Shown here piece by piece: positions 1-8,401 of a stretch of DNA of 64,000 nucleotides (position 1 is its first letter; each line of letters starts with the position of its first letter). The notes below the pieces were generated by a model. That model made no database searches, was not told where the DNA came from, and worked only from the letters and a program-made list of their open reading frames with translations. The DNA is taken from assembly GCA_963749415.1 (NCBI GenBank), contig CAVVMG010000001.1, positions 2,170,001 through 2,234,000 on the forward strand, in the 5' to 3' direction. The translations under genes and the position numbers were made by a program. Origin of the DNA: JALYNX01 sp963749415 (GTDB lineage: Bacteria > Actinomycetota > Acidimicrobiia > Spongiisociales > ZC4RG35).

Positions 1-579
1 CGCCGGCTCCTCGACGGGGAGAAGCTCACCTTCGACGGCGAGTTCTACCGCACCGATCGGGCCAAGCTCTACTCCCCGCCCGTTGGCCCGGTGCCGATCC
101 TGCTCGCGGCGGGAGGGCCCAAGTCGGCCGACCTGGCGGGGCGCCTTGCCCAAGGTGTGATCACTTCGGTCAAGGACCCTGCAGAGACCATGGAGAACGT
201 GGTGACCCCGGTGCGGGAAGCAGCCCGTGACTCGGGCCGCCCGGACCCGCTGATCCTGGCCACGCGGTGGGCGGTGATGGCCGCCGACGAAGACGAAGCG
301 TGGCGCGCCCTGTATCCCTGGCGTGGTCTGCGGGCACCGGGACGGCTGGAGGCTGTCGATCCCGCCGACCTCAGAGAGCGGGCCGATGCCCTTCCCCGGG
401 AAGAGGTGCTCGGGCGCTATCCCATGGTGACCCGCTCCAGTGAGATCGTCGACACCTATCGGCCGCTGGTCGAGGACCTGGGGGCCGATGTGGTCACCAT
501 CCAGATGGCATCACTCGATCAGCCGGATCTGATCCGTCTCCTGGGCAGTGAGGTGCTCCCCGTTCTCCGCAACCTGTAG
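1..579 (+). CDS. LLM-class F420/flavin-dependent oxidoreductase, C-terminal part
   Basis: The reading frame is open from base 1, so the gene starts left of the window and about 192 C-terminal residues are visible. It resembles bacterial luciferase-like monooxygenases (LLM class), TIM-barrel enzymes that use F420 or FMN for hydride transfer. The segment PVPILLAAGGPKSADLAGR is the typical late-barrel cofactor-phosphate loop, followed by GVITSVKDP and a helical tail. The family is clear, but substrate and cofactor cannot be read from the fragment; F420 is favoured by the actinobacterial context only. It ends 5 bp before the stop of a convergent lipoprotein gene. Confidence 0.8.
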   Translation, partial: RRLLDGEKLTFDGEFYRTDRAKLYSPPVGPVPILLAAGGPKSADLAGRLAQGVITSVKDPAETMENVVTPVREAARDSGRPDPLILATRWAVMAADEDEAWRALYPWRGLRAPGRLEAVDPADLRERADALPREEVLGRYPMVTRSSEIVDTYRPLVEDLGADVVTIQMASLDQPDLIRLLGSEVLPVLRNL

Positions 580-584
580 TCGTG

Positions 585-1250
585 TCAGCCAACCCGGGTC
601 ATCAGCTCGATCAGACGCAGGATCTCCTGGACGGCCTCGGGGTCGAGATTGGGGTCGGACGCGGCAACGAGAAGCGACGGAACCACCTCCCGTGATGCTT
701 CCAGGATTCGCGCTCCGTCTGCACTAGGAGTTTCCAGCAGCTGCTCGTAAGGGGCGATCAGGCTCGCGGAGAGACCGGCACCGAACGAGGCGAACAAGTC
801 CACCCGGTGCCCGTCCACCTCTTGCGTGATCACCCGTCCCTCTCCTCCGCTCCCCGAGTTCACCGTGACGATGTGGAACTCCACCTCGGATTCGGTCTGC
901 GTCCCCGACTCGGAAACCGTGAGATCCCCGGTGAGGGTCTCGCCTGCTCCTTGGGCGAAGCCACTCCAGAAGTTGGCCGCCATCTCGGTGTCCCCGTTCT
1001 CCAGAGCTTCGGCGACCTCGCCAAAGCTCGCCCCCTCGGCGAGTGAGGCCAGCGCGGCCTGGCCTGGTATCGCCAGAGAGCTGGCCGCCGCAAAGTCGCC
1101 ATCCCGTAGGAAGGTGCCCAAGTCCTCGACAGCCTGAGTCGGTGAGCCTGCTCCCGCCCCCAGGGGGATGGTGGTATCCCCGGTGTCGCTGCCACCGCAC
1201 CCGGCGACGATGACAGACACGAGGAGGATCAAAGACCGCCGGCTAGGCAC
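585..1250 (-). CDS. putative lipoprotein of unknown function
   Basis: A 221-residue product with a short N-terminal hydrophobic segment and the lipobox VIVAGC near residue 20, so it should be lipidated and exported. A GTG start at 1250 is chosen because it places the signal peptide directly at the N-terminus and overlaps the stop of the upstream membrane-protein gene by 8 bp, as expected for translational coupling. The mature part is Gly/Thr-rich at first, then alpha/beta with acidic helices. I do not recognise a family. It is the last gene of a leftward operon that starts with the Nif3-like gene. Confidence 0.65.
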   Translation of the reverse strand: MPSRRSLILLVSVIVAGCGGSDTGDTTIPLGAGAGSPTQAVEDLGTFLRDGDFAAASSLAIPGQAALASLAEGASFGEVAEALENGDTEMAANFWSGFAQGAGETLTGDLTVSESGTQTESEVEFHIVTVNSGSGGEGRVITQEVDGHRVDLFASFGAGLSASLIAPYEQLLETPSADGARILEASREVVPSLLVAASDPNLDPEAVQEILRLIELMTRVG

Positions 1251-1782
1251 GATCGTCCACCAGGTCCGGGATGCGCCCCGTCCGCAACAGGCCACTCCTC
1301 CGCGCCGGATCCTTGAGGCCGGTTGCGAGCCAAAGCCAGGCCAGATAGGCAAGACCGACCCCCTCCAGGACCCATCGCCAGGGATCGGACATCGCACGTT
1401 CCCAGGCCAAGGGCCAGAACGGCGTGGCCCCCATCGGGATCTCCCACCCGAAGAAGGGCCAGAAGAGGACGACGGGGGTGGCCCACAACCCGTCGAGCAA
1501 CAGATGGAACAGCCAGCCGACACCGACTGCCATGAACGCCCGCCGCCGGCGCCCGCGCCGCGTGGTGAGCAGGACGACCGCCATGTAGCTCGCGGCCAGG
1601 GTCAGAGAGTGAAAGTAGATCTCTCCGGTGGAGAAGATGGCGGGGAGGAGCAGGGTGCCCACCGGGAGGTCGATGATGTCAGGGAGCAGCGCCCCGAACA
1701 GCAGAAAGCGAACATCGACCTTGGGATCGCGAAAGATCCAGCGGAACATCCACAAGGTGGCGCCCGCGTGCCAGAAGAGCAT
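1243..1782 (-). CDS. membrane-bound metal-dependent hydrolase-like protein (YdjM/DUF457 type)
   Basis: A 179-residue integral membrane protein with about four hydrophobic segments. The arrangement of FGALLPDIIDLP, the HSLT segment and GWLFHLLLDGLW resembles the DUF457/YdjM family of predicted membrane metal-dependent hydrolases, whose conserved Asp and His residues lie at membrane edges. No biochemical role is established for most of the family. It begins 3 nt after the zinc-ribbon gene stop and overlaps the downstream lipoprotein start, so it is inside an operon. Confidence 0.65.
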   Translation of the reverse strand: MLFWHAGATLWMFRWIFRDPKVDVRFLLFGALLPDIIDLPVGTLLLPAIFSTGEIYFHSLTLAASYMAVVLLTTRRGRRRRAFMAVGVGWLFHLLLDGLWATPVVLFWPFFGWEIPMGATPFWPLAWERAMSDPWRWVLEGVGLAYLAWLWLATGLKDPARRSGLLRTGRIPDLVDDRA

Positions 1783-1785
1783 GGG

Positions 1786-2493
1786 TCAAGGGACCAGGAT
1801 CCGGCGGCAATGGACGCAACGCGGGAGCTCGGCGTCGAGAGCCTCAGCCTGCTCCTGCGCCGACAGCGCCATGTGACATCCACCACAGACCCCGTGCTCG
1901 AACCGGCCGATGGCCACCCCTTCTTTCGATTGACGGAGCGTCTCGTAGAGCTCGGTGAGCTCGGCGGGGACCGGGGCGATCGCCTCCTTCTTCCGCTCTT
2001 CCTTGCGGGAGAGCTCGGCATCGATCGTCTTCCACTCCGCCTTGATCACCTGCTCCAGGGCGTCCTTGGTCGACAAGACCGACGCCACTTCGGCGTTGAG
2101 ACGGATCACGTTGTCCCGGGCCGGATCCACCTGGTCCAGCATCCCGAGGACCCGCTCCTCCATGGCCTCCTTCTGGCCGCGGAGGCTCTGCACCTCGAGC
2201 CTCATGTATTCGGTTTCCCGGGCGCTCATTCCGCCGGCGTAGAGCCTGGTCTCGTGCTCGTTCAGCTTGCTCTCCAGCATCTCGAGCTCTCCCTCGGACT
2301 TGTCGAAGTCGAGCTCGAGTCCCTTCAAGGCGCTCGACGCCTCGGTGAGCTCTGCTTCCAATGCTTGCTGGGCCTCGTGCGCCTCCCTGTAGGCGGCCAG
2401 CTCAGGGAGGGACTGGCGGCGATCGAGGAGGCGATCGATCTGAAGATCCAGATCCTGGACATCCAGGAGGTCGGCGAGCGTCGAGATCTCCAT
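1786..2493 (-). CDS. coiled-coil zinc-ribbon protein (DUF164/CdsZ-like)
   Basis: A 235-residue protein made of a long N-terminal coiled coil (roughly residues 5-170, rich in Glu/Leu heptads) and a C-terminal C4 zinc ribbon with CGGC and CVHC pairs (about residues 200-230). This matches the C4-type zinc-ribbon family often encoded next to Nif3-like genes in actinobacteria and other bacteria. Its function is poorly defined, with RNA/DNA or ribosome association suggested for the family. The ATG giving MEISTLADLLD is chosen; an in-frame ATG 33 nt upstream adds only a poorly conserved extension. It lies about 50 bp after the Nif3-like gene. Confidence 0.8.
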   Translation of the reverse strand: MEISTLADLLDVQDLDLQIDRLLDRRQSLPELAAYREAHEAQQALEAELTEASSALKGLELDFDKSEGELEMLESKLNEHETRLYAGGMSARETEYMRLEVQSLRGQKEAMEERVLGMLDQVDPARDNVIRLNAEVASVLSTKDALEQVIKAEWKTIDAELSRKEERKKEAIAPVPAELTELYETLRQSKEGVAIGRFEHGVCGGCHMALSAQEQAEALDAELPRCVHCRRILVP

Positions 2494-2544
2494 GGCCGCC
2501 CGAGGGTAGCGGTGGGCAAGTCCCAAGTCGGAGGGGGAAACGGG

Positions 2545-3318
2545 TCAGACCCAGGTCTGAGGGTCGAGGTGAGTGAGGTCGGTCACCTCCACGTCGACCA
2601 AACCCCGAACCCGGGCCACCAGTGCGGCCAAACCCGGGCGTTCAGTGGCGATGTGCCCGGGATCGACGATGGCCAGCCCGGCGTCGAGGGCGGCCACCGC
2701 CCGGTGATGAGACACGTCGCCGGTGACCATGGCATCGGCGATCTCCGAGGCTTTCGCCACGAAATCCGAGCCCGAACCGGGAACCACCGCCACCCGCTGC
2801 AGGGGACGGTCGCTGTCGCCGGAGACCCGTGGCGGCCATGAGCCGAGTTGCTCGGCGACCAGCACCGCAAGGTCACCGAGGCTCCCCTGAAAGCCGCCGA
2901 CCCGGCCGATGGCGGGCAGGTTCTCCTCCGGAAGGGCGCCGAATGGCTCGACCCCGCTGAGACCGAGAACGCCGGCCAGGGCATCCGCCGCGCCGCCGTC
3001 AGCAGCGTCGAAGTCGGTATGGGTGACCAGGACATTTACTCCCGTCCGCAACAGTCGTATCGCCCGGGCGGTCGGAGAGCGCCCTTCGACCAGGCGGTTT
3101 ACCGGATCGAAGAGCAATGGGTGATAGGTGATCAGGAGGTCGACGGGCGCCTCCTCGATGTTCGAGACCACCTCTTCGGTGATCTCATGACACACCCCGA
3201 CGGTGTCTACCTTGGCTGCCGAGGATCCCAGCTGCAGTCCGACAGGGTCCCAGGTCGCCGCGGTCTCGGGTGGGATGACGGCTGCGAGTTGGGCCATCAC
3301 TTCGGAGACGGTGGTCAC
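2545..3318 (-). CDS. Nif3-like dinuclear metal center hexameric protein
   Basis: A 257-residue protein with the Nif3/YbgI signature: N-terminal DPVGLQLG, metal-ligand segments LLITYHPLLF and THTDFDAADGG, and a C-terminal GHIATERPG segment. The family forms toroidal hexamers with a dinuclear metal site. It is often labelled GTP cyclohydrolase 1 type 2, but its physiological substrate is unsettled. Length is usual for bacteria lacking the inserted PII-like domain. It heads a leftward operon with the zinc-ribbon gene, a common pairing. Confidence 0.9.
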   Translation of the reverse strand: MTTVSEVMAQLAAVIPPETAATWDPVGLQLGSSAAKVDTVGVCHEITEEVVSNIEEAPVDLLITYHPLLFDPVNRLVEGRSPTARAIRLLRTGVNVLVTHTDFDAADGGAADALAGVLGLSGVEPFGALPEENLPAIGRVGGFQGSLGDLAVLVAEQLGSWPPRVSGDSDRPLQRVAVVPGSGSDFVAKASEIADAMVTGDVSHHRAVAALDAGLAIVDPGHIATERPGLAALVARVRGLVDVEVTDLTHLDPQTWV

Positions 3319-3332
3319 GATCCGATGCTAGG

Positions 3333-3398
3333 AAGGGCCCCCTCGCTCGCGCTCGCTTCGCTCGCTAGCGAGCGGTCCCCCCGCTTCGCTGGGGGACA
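3333..3398. repeat. intergenic palindromic element, copy A
   Basis: Between the divergent Nif3-like and hydroxyproline dehydratase-like genes lies a stretch with self-complementary CGCTCGCTAGCGAGCG and CCCCCGCTTCGCTGGGGG. Its reverse complement shares an ordered set of blocks with 62289-62341: CCCCCA, GCGAAGCG, GGGGG, GACCG, then GAGGGGGCC. This suggests a small dispersed intergenic repeat that folds into hairpins. Confidence 0.45.
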
Positions 3399-3416
3399 AC
3401 TCTTATCCTCCCCGCC

Positions 3417-4451
3417 GTGGACCTCGTGGCCCCCCTCGAGTGGAACCCAGCGGCCGAGCGTGTGGTGGTGGTCGACTCTCATACCGGTGGCGAGCCCTTC
3501 CGCGTCGTCGTTGAAGGCGCACCACCTCTCGTCGGCGACAACATGGCCGAGCGGCGTCGTAATGCCCAGGCCCATCTCGACCAGCTCCGCCGAATCCTGA
3601 TGTGGGAGCCGCGGGGACACGCCGACATGTACGGAGCCTTCCTTGGCCCTCCCGTGGAAGCCGAGAGCGACATCTCTGTCCTGTTCATGCACAACGAGGG
3701 CTTTTCCACGATGTGCGGCCATGGGATCATCGCTCTCGCCAAGGTCGTCCTGGAGACCGGGATTCTGCCCGCGACAGAACCGGAGACCACGCTCCGCATC
3801 GACACCCCCGCCGGCACGGTGACCGCCACGGCCGTGGTCTCGGCAGGCCGGGTCGGCGACGTCCGATTTCGCAACGTCCCCTCTTTCGTCTCCGAGCTGG
3901 ATGCCACGGTGACCGTCCCTGGGATCGGGGAGGTCGGCTATGACCTCGCATACGGCGGCGGGTTCTACGCATATGTGGATGCCGGCTCGATCGGGCTCAC
4001 CTGCACTCCGGCCGACTTCGATGCCCTGGTGAATGCGGGTCGGCTGATCAAGGCGGCGGTCAGTCGGCAGAAGGCGATCGCCCATCCCGTCGACGATGAG
4101 CTCGGCTTCCTCTACGGGGTGATATTCACCGGCCCACCGAAGGATCCCGGCAATCACTCCGCGAATGTCTGCGTCTTCGCAGATGGGGAGGTCGACCGCT
4201 CCCCCACCGGGACCGGAGTCAGCGGGAGGCTGGCCATCGAGCACGCCCGCGGTCGGCTGGCGATTGGTGAGACCATCGTGGTGGAGAGCATCATCGGGAG
4301 CACGTTCACCGGAGCGGTGGTCGAGCTCGCCCAGGTCGGGGACGAGCCCGCAGTGGTCCCCGAGATCGGGGGGCGGGCCCACATCCTGGGGCGCACCGAG
4401 TTCTGGCTCGACCCCTCAGACCGGCTCGGCGACGGATTCCTCTTGCGCTGA
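3417..4451 (+). CDS. proline racemase superfamily enzyme, probable trans-3-hydroxy-L-proline dehydratase
   Basis: A 344-residue protein of the proline racemase fold, from a GTG start. The first catalytic cysteine is present (MCGHGI, Cys100), but the second position reads DRSPTGTG with Thr264 where racemases and 4-hydroxyproline epimerases have Cys. In this superfamily the Cys/Thr pair marks trans-3-hydroxy-L-proline dehydratases (EC 4.2.1.77), which give delta1-pyrroline-2-carboxylate. The substrate-binding segment DSHTGGEP is intact. The gene stands alone between divergent and convergent neighbours, so no pathway partner supports the assignment. Confidence 0.85.
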   Translation: MDLVAPLEWNPAAERVVVVDSHTGGEPFRVVVEGAPPLVGDNMAERRRNAQAHLDQLRRILMWEPRGHADMYGAFLGPPVEAESDISVLFMHNEGFSTMCGHGIIALAKVVLETGILPATEPETTLRIDTPAGTVTATAVVSAGRVGDVRFRNVPSFVSELDATVTVPGIGEVGYDLAYGGGFYAYVDAGSIGLTCTPADFDALVNAGRLIKAAVSRQKAIAHPVDDELGFLYGVIFTGPPKDPGNHSANVCVFADGEVDRSPTGTGVSGRLAIEHARGRLAIGETIVVESIIGSTFTGAVVELAQVGDEPAVVPEIGGRAHILGRTEFWLDPSDRLGDGFLLR

Positions 4452-4453
4452 GC

Positions 4454-5524
4454 TCAGAGGGCGAACAGGGCTTCGAAGAATGCGGGCTGAGCGATTGGGG
4501 TCCGCTCGAAGAGGCGATGCCAGCTCGACGGGTAGGGATACGACTCCTGGTCCGCATCCACTCCATCGACCGGGTTGTGCCAGTGCGCCCATTGCTTGGT
4601 GTAGAAGAACCCGCCGTTGGCGTGCCGATCGATGAGCCTCAGATACTCCGCGATCTGCTCGGGGCGCATCTCGTGAAGCGACGAGATGTTCACCACGATG
4701 TCCACGCCGAGAGGGTCCGCCATCGCCAATTGGTTCGGCGTAAGAAAGGCGAGCCTGTTGGCGTCTATTGCTTCCGCCAACCCCGCACGATCCAGACCTC
4801 GGGTGAAACGATGGGCAGTCAGATCGGGATGGCGCGCGGTGAGATATGCCTGGGAGAGGGCGAGGGCGGGCGGGATGTCGACGATGACGACTCGAGCCGA
4901 GGGGTTCGCCATGAGGAAGAGGTCGGCGAATCGCCCGTACCCCGCCCCGATCTCGAGGAGAGTTCCCTCGCCAAGTCGAGACGTGGGAACGTGCTCTGCG
5001 ATGTTGCCGTATTCCAGAAGGCTGTTGGCGAGATCCTCCGAGATGACGCGATCCTTCCATTGAACTGCAATCGGGTTGCCAAGGGCCGGCTCCTCGAGCC
5101 CGTCGGCCAGCGCATCGGGCGCCCGACGACGCGCCACTTCCCACAGCATCCCGACGTAGATGGCGTGGCCCAGGGGGCGAAAGCGGACGGGGAGCTGCTT
5201 TGGCGATCGAGGGCGAGCCCAGTCGACGGGGTCGCCATAGGTCCGGGATCCAAGAGCCGACAGCGACGGGTGGCGAGCCCAAACCTTGACCACGGATGCG
5301 AATTCCGGCTGGCGAGGGCTGTTGATCACCCACTGGAAGTAGTTGTAGTTGACCGAGCGCTTGAAGGACTCGATCCCGTCTTCGACCAGCGTCGCCGCGT
5401 TTTTCGACGCCAGGCGCTCCCAGAAGCTCGAAGGCCTGAGGATTCCGGCTGCCTTGTCGACTTCGGCGATCATCGCTTCCAGCTCGCCGGGATCGAATGC
5501 CATCGAGCCCGATCGTTCGGTCAC
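4454..5524 (-). CDS. putative sugar O-methyltransferase
   Basis: A 356-residue SAM-dependent methyltransferase. The glycine-rich motif LLEIGAGYGRFA (residues 189-200) and the downstream acidic VVIVDIPP match the family annotated as putative sugar O-methyltransferases of surface-glycan clusters. The GTG start overlaps the stop of the upstream deacetylase gene by 4 bp (GTGA), so translation is likely coupled. With the deacetylase and glycosyltransferase it forms a leftward three-gene glycan-tailoring operon. The actual sugar acceptor is unknown. Confidence 0.8.
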   Translation of the reverse strand: MTERSGSMAFDPGELEAMIAEVDKAAGILRPSSFWERLASKNAATLVEDGIESFKRSVNYNYFQWVINSPRQPEFASVVKVWARHPSLSALGSRTYGDPVDWARPRSPKQLPVRFRPLGHAIYVGMLWEVARRRAPDALADGLEEPALGNPIAVQWKDRVISEDLANSLLEYGNIAEHVPTSRLGEGTLLEIGAGYGRFADLFLMANPSARVVIVDIPPALALSQAYLTARHPDLTAHRFTRGLDRAGLAEAIDANRLAFLTPNQLAMADPLGVDIVVNISSLHEMRPEQIAEYLRLIDRHANGGFFYTKQWAHWHNPVDGVDADQESYPYPSSWHRLFERTPIAQPAFFEALFAL

Positions 5525-6297
5525 CTGTGGACTTTGGCGCGCCGCACCGGCTCCCCCTCCGACAGTAGGTCATCGATGGAAACAGGCCTCAGGTCTCGCC
5601 TTGAAAGCTCCTCGAGCAGAGCTGATAACAGATCCTCCTTTCGGATCAGGCCCTCTGCTCGGTCGGCTTCCAAGGAGCCCCTCGCCGGGGTGTCGTGCAT
5701 CAAGCCGATCCCGCCCGGTGCCATCCGTTTGGTGGTGCCTTTCAACGGTGCGTCCGCGGTGAGCCCCTTCCAGTCGTCGGTATCCACCGACCACAAGATG
5801 GTCCGCATCCCGAGACGTCTGGTCATGAGAAGCGAGCGAAGGCCGTGGGCCCCGTAGGGAGGCCGAAACAGGTCGATCTTCTGCCCGACGATGTCTTCCA
5901 ACTCGGCATGTGCCTTGCCCACCTCGTCACGGATCGCATTCCGGGGTGCCGTCGACAGCCGGATATGGGTTCGCCCATGAAGACCGATGCGATGCCCGCG
6001 TCTAACCGTCTCCCGCACCAGGTCTCCGTGGGCCTTCGCCGCGTTAGCGAGGAGGAAGAATGTGGCAGGTACCCCGTGCTGATCGAGCACGTCGAGAACT
6101 GCCGGTGTCACTTCCGGGTGAGGCCCATCGTCGAAGGTGAGATGGAACACCGATCGGCTGGTGTCCATCTCGCACAACGAGCCGGCTACCGCGTCCAGAG
6201 CCCGGCCCAGCCCCAGAGCCCTCGCGGCTCGTGCCCCTTGTCGTTTGCGCGCCACCGTCAACCAGCATTCATGGTCGCATCTGCCATCCCAGCTCAC
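5521..6297 (-). CDS. polysaccharide deacetylase family protein (NodB homology)
   Basis: A product of up to 258 residues with the five NodB motifs: TFDDGPHPE (metal Asp and catalytic base), LHGRTH (metal His pair), RPPYGA, VDTDDW and GLMHD. Such enzymes remove N- or O-acetyl groups from polysaccharides or peptidoglycan. The ATG at 6297 overlaps the upstream glycosyltransferase by 29 bp. A GTG at 6255 (VARKRQG) is a good alternative because the first 14 residues look unrelated to the family. No signal peptide is evident, so it may act on cytoplasmic intermediates before export. Confidence 0.85.
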   Translation of the reverse strand: MSWDGRCDHECWLTVARKRQGARAARALGLGRALDAVAGSLCEMDTSRSVFHLTFDDGPHPEVTPAVLDVLDQHGVPATFFLLANAAKAHGDLVRETVRRGHRIGLHGRTHIRLSTAPRNAIRDEVGKAHAELEDIVGQKIDLFRPPYGAHGLRSLLMTRRLGMRTILWSVDTDDWKGLTADAPLKGTTKRMAPGGIGLMHDTPARGSLEADRAEGLIRKEDLLSALLEELSRRDLRPVSIDDLLSEGEPVRRAKVHR

Positions 6298-7225
6298 CCT
6301 TCCAGCCGTGGACGATCGCCTTGAGATTCAATTTCAGGTTCTCCCATGAGTCACGGGGAGCCACCGGCAGGTTCACCAAGGGCTTGAGGATCCCGCGGGT
6401 GAGAGTGACAGTGAGGGCGGTTCGATGGCGCCCGTACTTGCGAAGCAGCCAGATCAGGTTGCGCAGGGCGTAGTAGCGGCGCCACCCGGCGGGCTTTATC
6501 CGGAAGTCGGTGCGCGCCCTCGCCTCGAGGACGGACTCATCGGGAAGCTGGCCCAGGGCTCGCTTGGTGGCCTTGCGGTGCTTCCACTGCTCGCCGTCGG
6601 CGTAGAGCCGATATCCCGCGTCGTGAATTCGAAGCCCGAGCTCGATCTCCTCATAGCTGAAGAAGAGGTCGCCCCGGTGGACACCGGCCTCCTTCAGGGC
6701 GCCGATCCGGTAACAGGGCAAACCGCCCTCGGCGATGAAGTCGACCGGCACCACTCCATGGATCTCGGAATCACCGATGCGGCGTATCACTGCCTTCTTG
6801 AAGTCGAAGCGGCCCCCACTGTTGCCTACCCCTGCCGTGAGGGGATCCTTGTCGACCATCTCCTCGGCAAACCGCGCCGCGCTCTCGAGTGCGTCATCGA
6901 AATAGGGCGGATCGTCGTCATCGAAGGTGAGCACCCAGTCGTCGTCGTTGCCGTGCTCCATGTGATACAGCGAGCCTCGGGCGTAACCCTCGGCAGGGCC
7001 GATGTTCTCCCCGGCGTCGATGTAGACCGCCTCGGCGCCCTCGGATCGGTATCGCTCGACCTCGGCTTCGGACTCGGGTGTGCTCCCGTTGTCGATCACC
7101 AACAGGAGGTCGAGCCGGCGGGTCTGGGCGAGCAGCTTGTCCAGAGACTTGGCCAACTCACCGGGGCGTTTGAAGGTGACCATCACCCCGAACAGCCGGC
7201 CCTTCTCTCCCGTCACGGGCGCCAA
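6269..7225 (-). CDS. glycosyltransferase family 2 (galactofuranosyl/rhamnosyl-type)
   Basis: A 318-residue GT-A fold glycosyltransferase: N-terminal FGVMVTFKRP strand, VIDNGST nucleotide-sugar segment, metal-binding FDDDDP (an expanded DXD), and a later SYEEIELGLRIH segment with the likely catalytic acidic residues. The arrangement resembles GlfT/RfbF-like enzymes that add furanosyl or rhamnosyl residues to surface glycans. It is the first gene of the leftward trio with the deacetylase and methyltransferase and is divergent from the ABC exporter genes. Confidence 0.85.
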   Translation of the reverse strand: MAPVTGEKGRLFGVMVTFKRPGELAKSLDKLLAQTRRLDLLLVIDNGSTPESEAEVERYRSEGAEAVYIDAGENIGPAEGYARGSLYHMEHGNDDDWVLTFDDDDPPYFDDALESAARFAEEMVDKDPLTAGVGNSGGRFDFKKAVIRRIGDSEIHGVVPVDFIAEGGLPCYRIGALKEAGVHRGDLFFSYEEIELGLRIHDAGYRLYADGEQWKHRKATKRALGQLPDESVLEARARTDFRIKPAGWRRYYALRNLIWLLRKYGRHRTALTVTLTRGILKPLVNLPVAPRDSWENLKLNLKAIVHGWKGELGWQMRP

Positions 7226-7294
7226 TCTACCGCCGGCCGGGTTCGACGGAAGTTGGGCACACAGCTTCGATTCGCCGAATCAACGGGATTGAGA

Positions 7295-7322
7295 TTGGCG
7301 GGCCGGGAGTACAATCACCGGT
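7295..7322 (+). promoter_or_regulatory. candidate promoter for the ABC exporter operon
   Basis: A good -10 hexamer, TACAAT, lies at 7310-7315. The upstream -35 is weak (TTGAGA with only 15 bp spacing). It would give an mRNA leader of about 85 nt before the ABC ATPase. The gap between the divergent glycosyltransferase and this ATPase (7226-7408) holds no other feature I can support. Confidence 0.4.
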
Positions 7323-7408
7323 CGTCCCCCCTCGGTCGCTCAGGTAACCGTTCACGCCTGCCGATTCTCAGGAGGGAGGCGCACCGAACGGGGAAACCGC
7401 AACAGAAC

Positions 7409-8401
7409 ATGTCCGAGCCCATTCTCACTGTCGACCGGGTCCACAAGGTCTACGAGCCCTACGCGCGCTGGATGAAGCTGATGCTTCGCTCGGCGACGAC
7501 CGAGCCCGTGGTTGCACTCGAAGACGTTTCCTTCGAAGTCTTTCCCGGTGAGCTGCGAGTGGTCCTCGGTCCCAACGGAGCGGGCAAGTCGACGCTCTTT
7601 CGCATCCTGACCGGCCTGACCACCCCCACCACCGGGTCGGCAACGATCCTGGGCCTGGATGCGACCCGGGACTCCACCCAGGTCCGCAAGATGATCGGGT
7701 TCATGCCTGCCGAGAACCGGACCCTCCTCCTCCGTCACTCTTGTCGAGAGAACCTGGAGTTCCATGGTCGCCTTCAGGGGATTTCCAAAGAAGCGCTCCG
7801 ACCCCGGGTCGACGAGACCCTGGAGATGGTCGGGCTCTATGAAGCCCGGGACCGGGTCGGGTTCGCCCTCTCCACCGGGATGCTGGCCCGGCTCATGCTG
7901 GCCCGGGCGATCATGCACAACCCGGCGGTGCTCATCCTCGACGAGCCCACCGGTGCGGTCGATCCCCTTGGTGCTTACGAGCTGCTCCGCCTGGTACAGA
8001 AGATCGCTGCCGAGGGCAGCCTGGCAGTGCTCATCAGCTCCCACCGACTGGACGAGGTGGAGATGCTCAACGACCAGGTCCTGCTCCTCAACCGGGGCCA
8101 GGTGATCCACGATGGGCCGCTCGACTCCATGGTGTCCGGCTTCCGCCGCCCGCTGGTCGAGATCGTGTTCGAGGAGCCGGGAGCAGCGCTCAGTGCGTCG
8201 CTGATACTGGAGAATGTGAACGGCATCGGAACTGTCACCGTCGATGGCAGCACCGTGGTCGTCGGCTCCGAGCTGACCCTGACCCAGATTCTCGGTGAGC
8301 TCGACGGACATGTCGACGAGGTGAGCTCGATAGGGCACACCAAGCCCAAGCTGCGCGACGTCCTCGAGGCGTTGCTCCGGCCAGGGGAAGACAAGCCATG
8401 A
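7409..8401 (+). CDS. ABC exporter ATP-binding protein
   Basis: A 330-residue nucleotide-binding protein: Walker A GPNGAGKST (54-62), Walker B VLILDEP (174-180), a switch His in ISSHRLDE, and a C-terminal extension of about 90 residues. The signature motif is degenerate, LSTGM (154-158) instead of LSGGQ. The N-terminal run before the first strand (YEPYARWMKLML) is typical of ATPases working with ABC-2 permeases. Its stop overlaps the permease start (ATGA), so the two are one exporter. Given the neighbours, the cargo is likely a glycan or lipid-linked saccharide, by inference. Confidence 0.88.
   Translation: MSEPILTVDRVHKVYEPYARWMKLMLRSATTEPVVALEDVSFEVFPGELRVVLGPNGAGKSTLFRILTGLTTPTTGSATILGLDATRDSTQVRKMIGFMPAENRTLLLRHSCRENLEFHGRLQGISKEALRPRVDETLEMVGLYEARDRVGFALSTGMLARLMLARAIMHNPAVLILDEPTGAVDPLGAYELLRLVQKIAAEGSLAVLISSHRLDEVEMLNDQVLLLNRGQVIHDGPLDSMVSGFRRPLVEIVFEEPGAALSASLILENVNGIGTVTVDGSTVVVGSELTLTQILGELDGHVDEVSSIGHTKPKLRDVLEALLRPGEDKP

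Noticed and set aside
1168..2841. Long open frame on the plus strand opposite the Nif3/zinc-ribbon operon
   Set aside because: Arg/Pro/Gly-rich translation without domains, fully antisense to well-supported genes; a GC-rich shadow frame.
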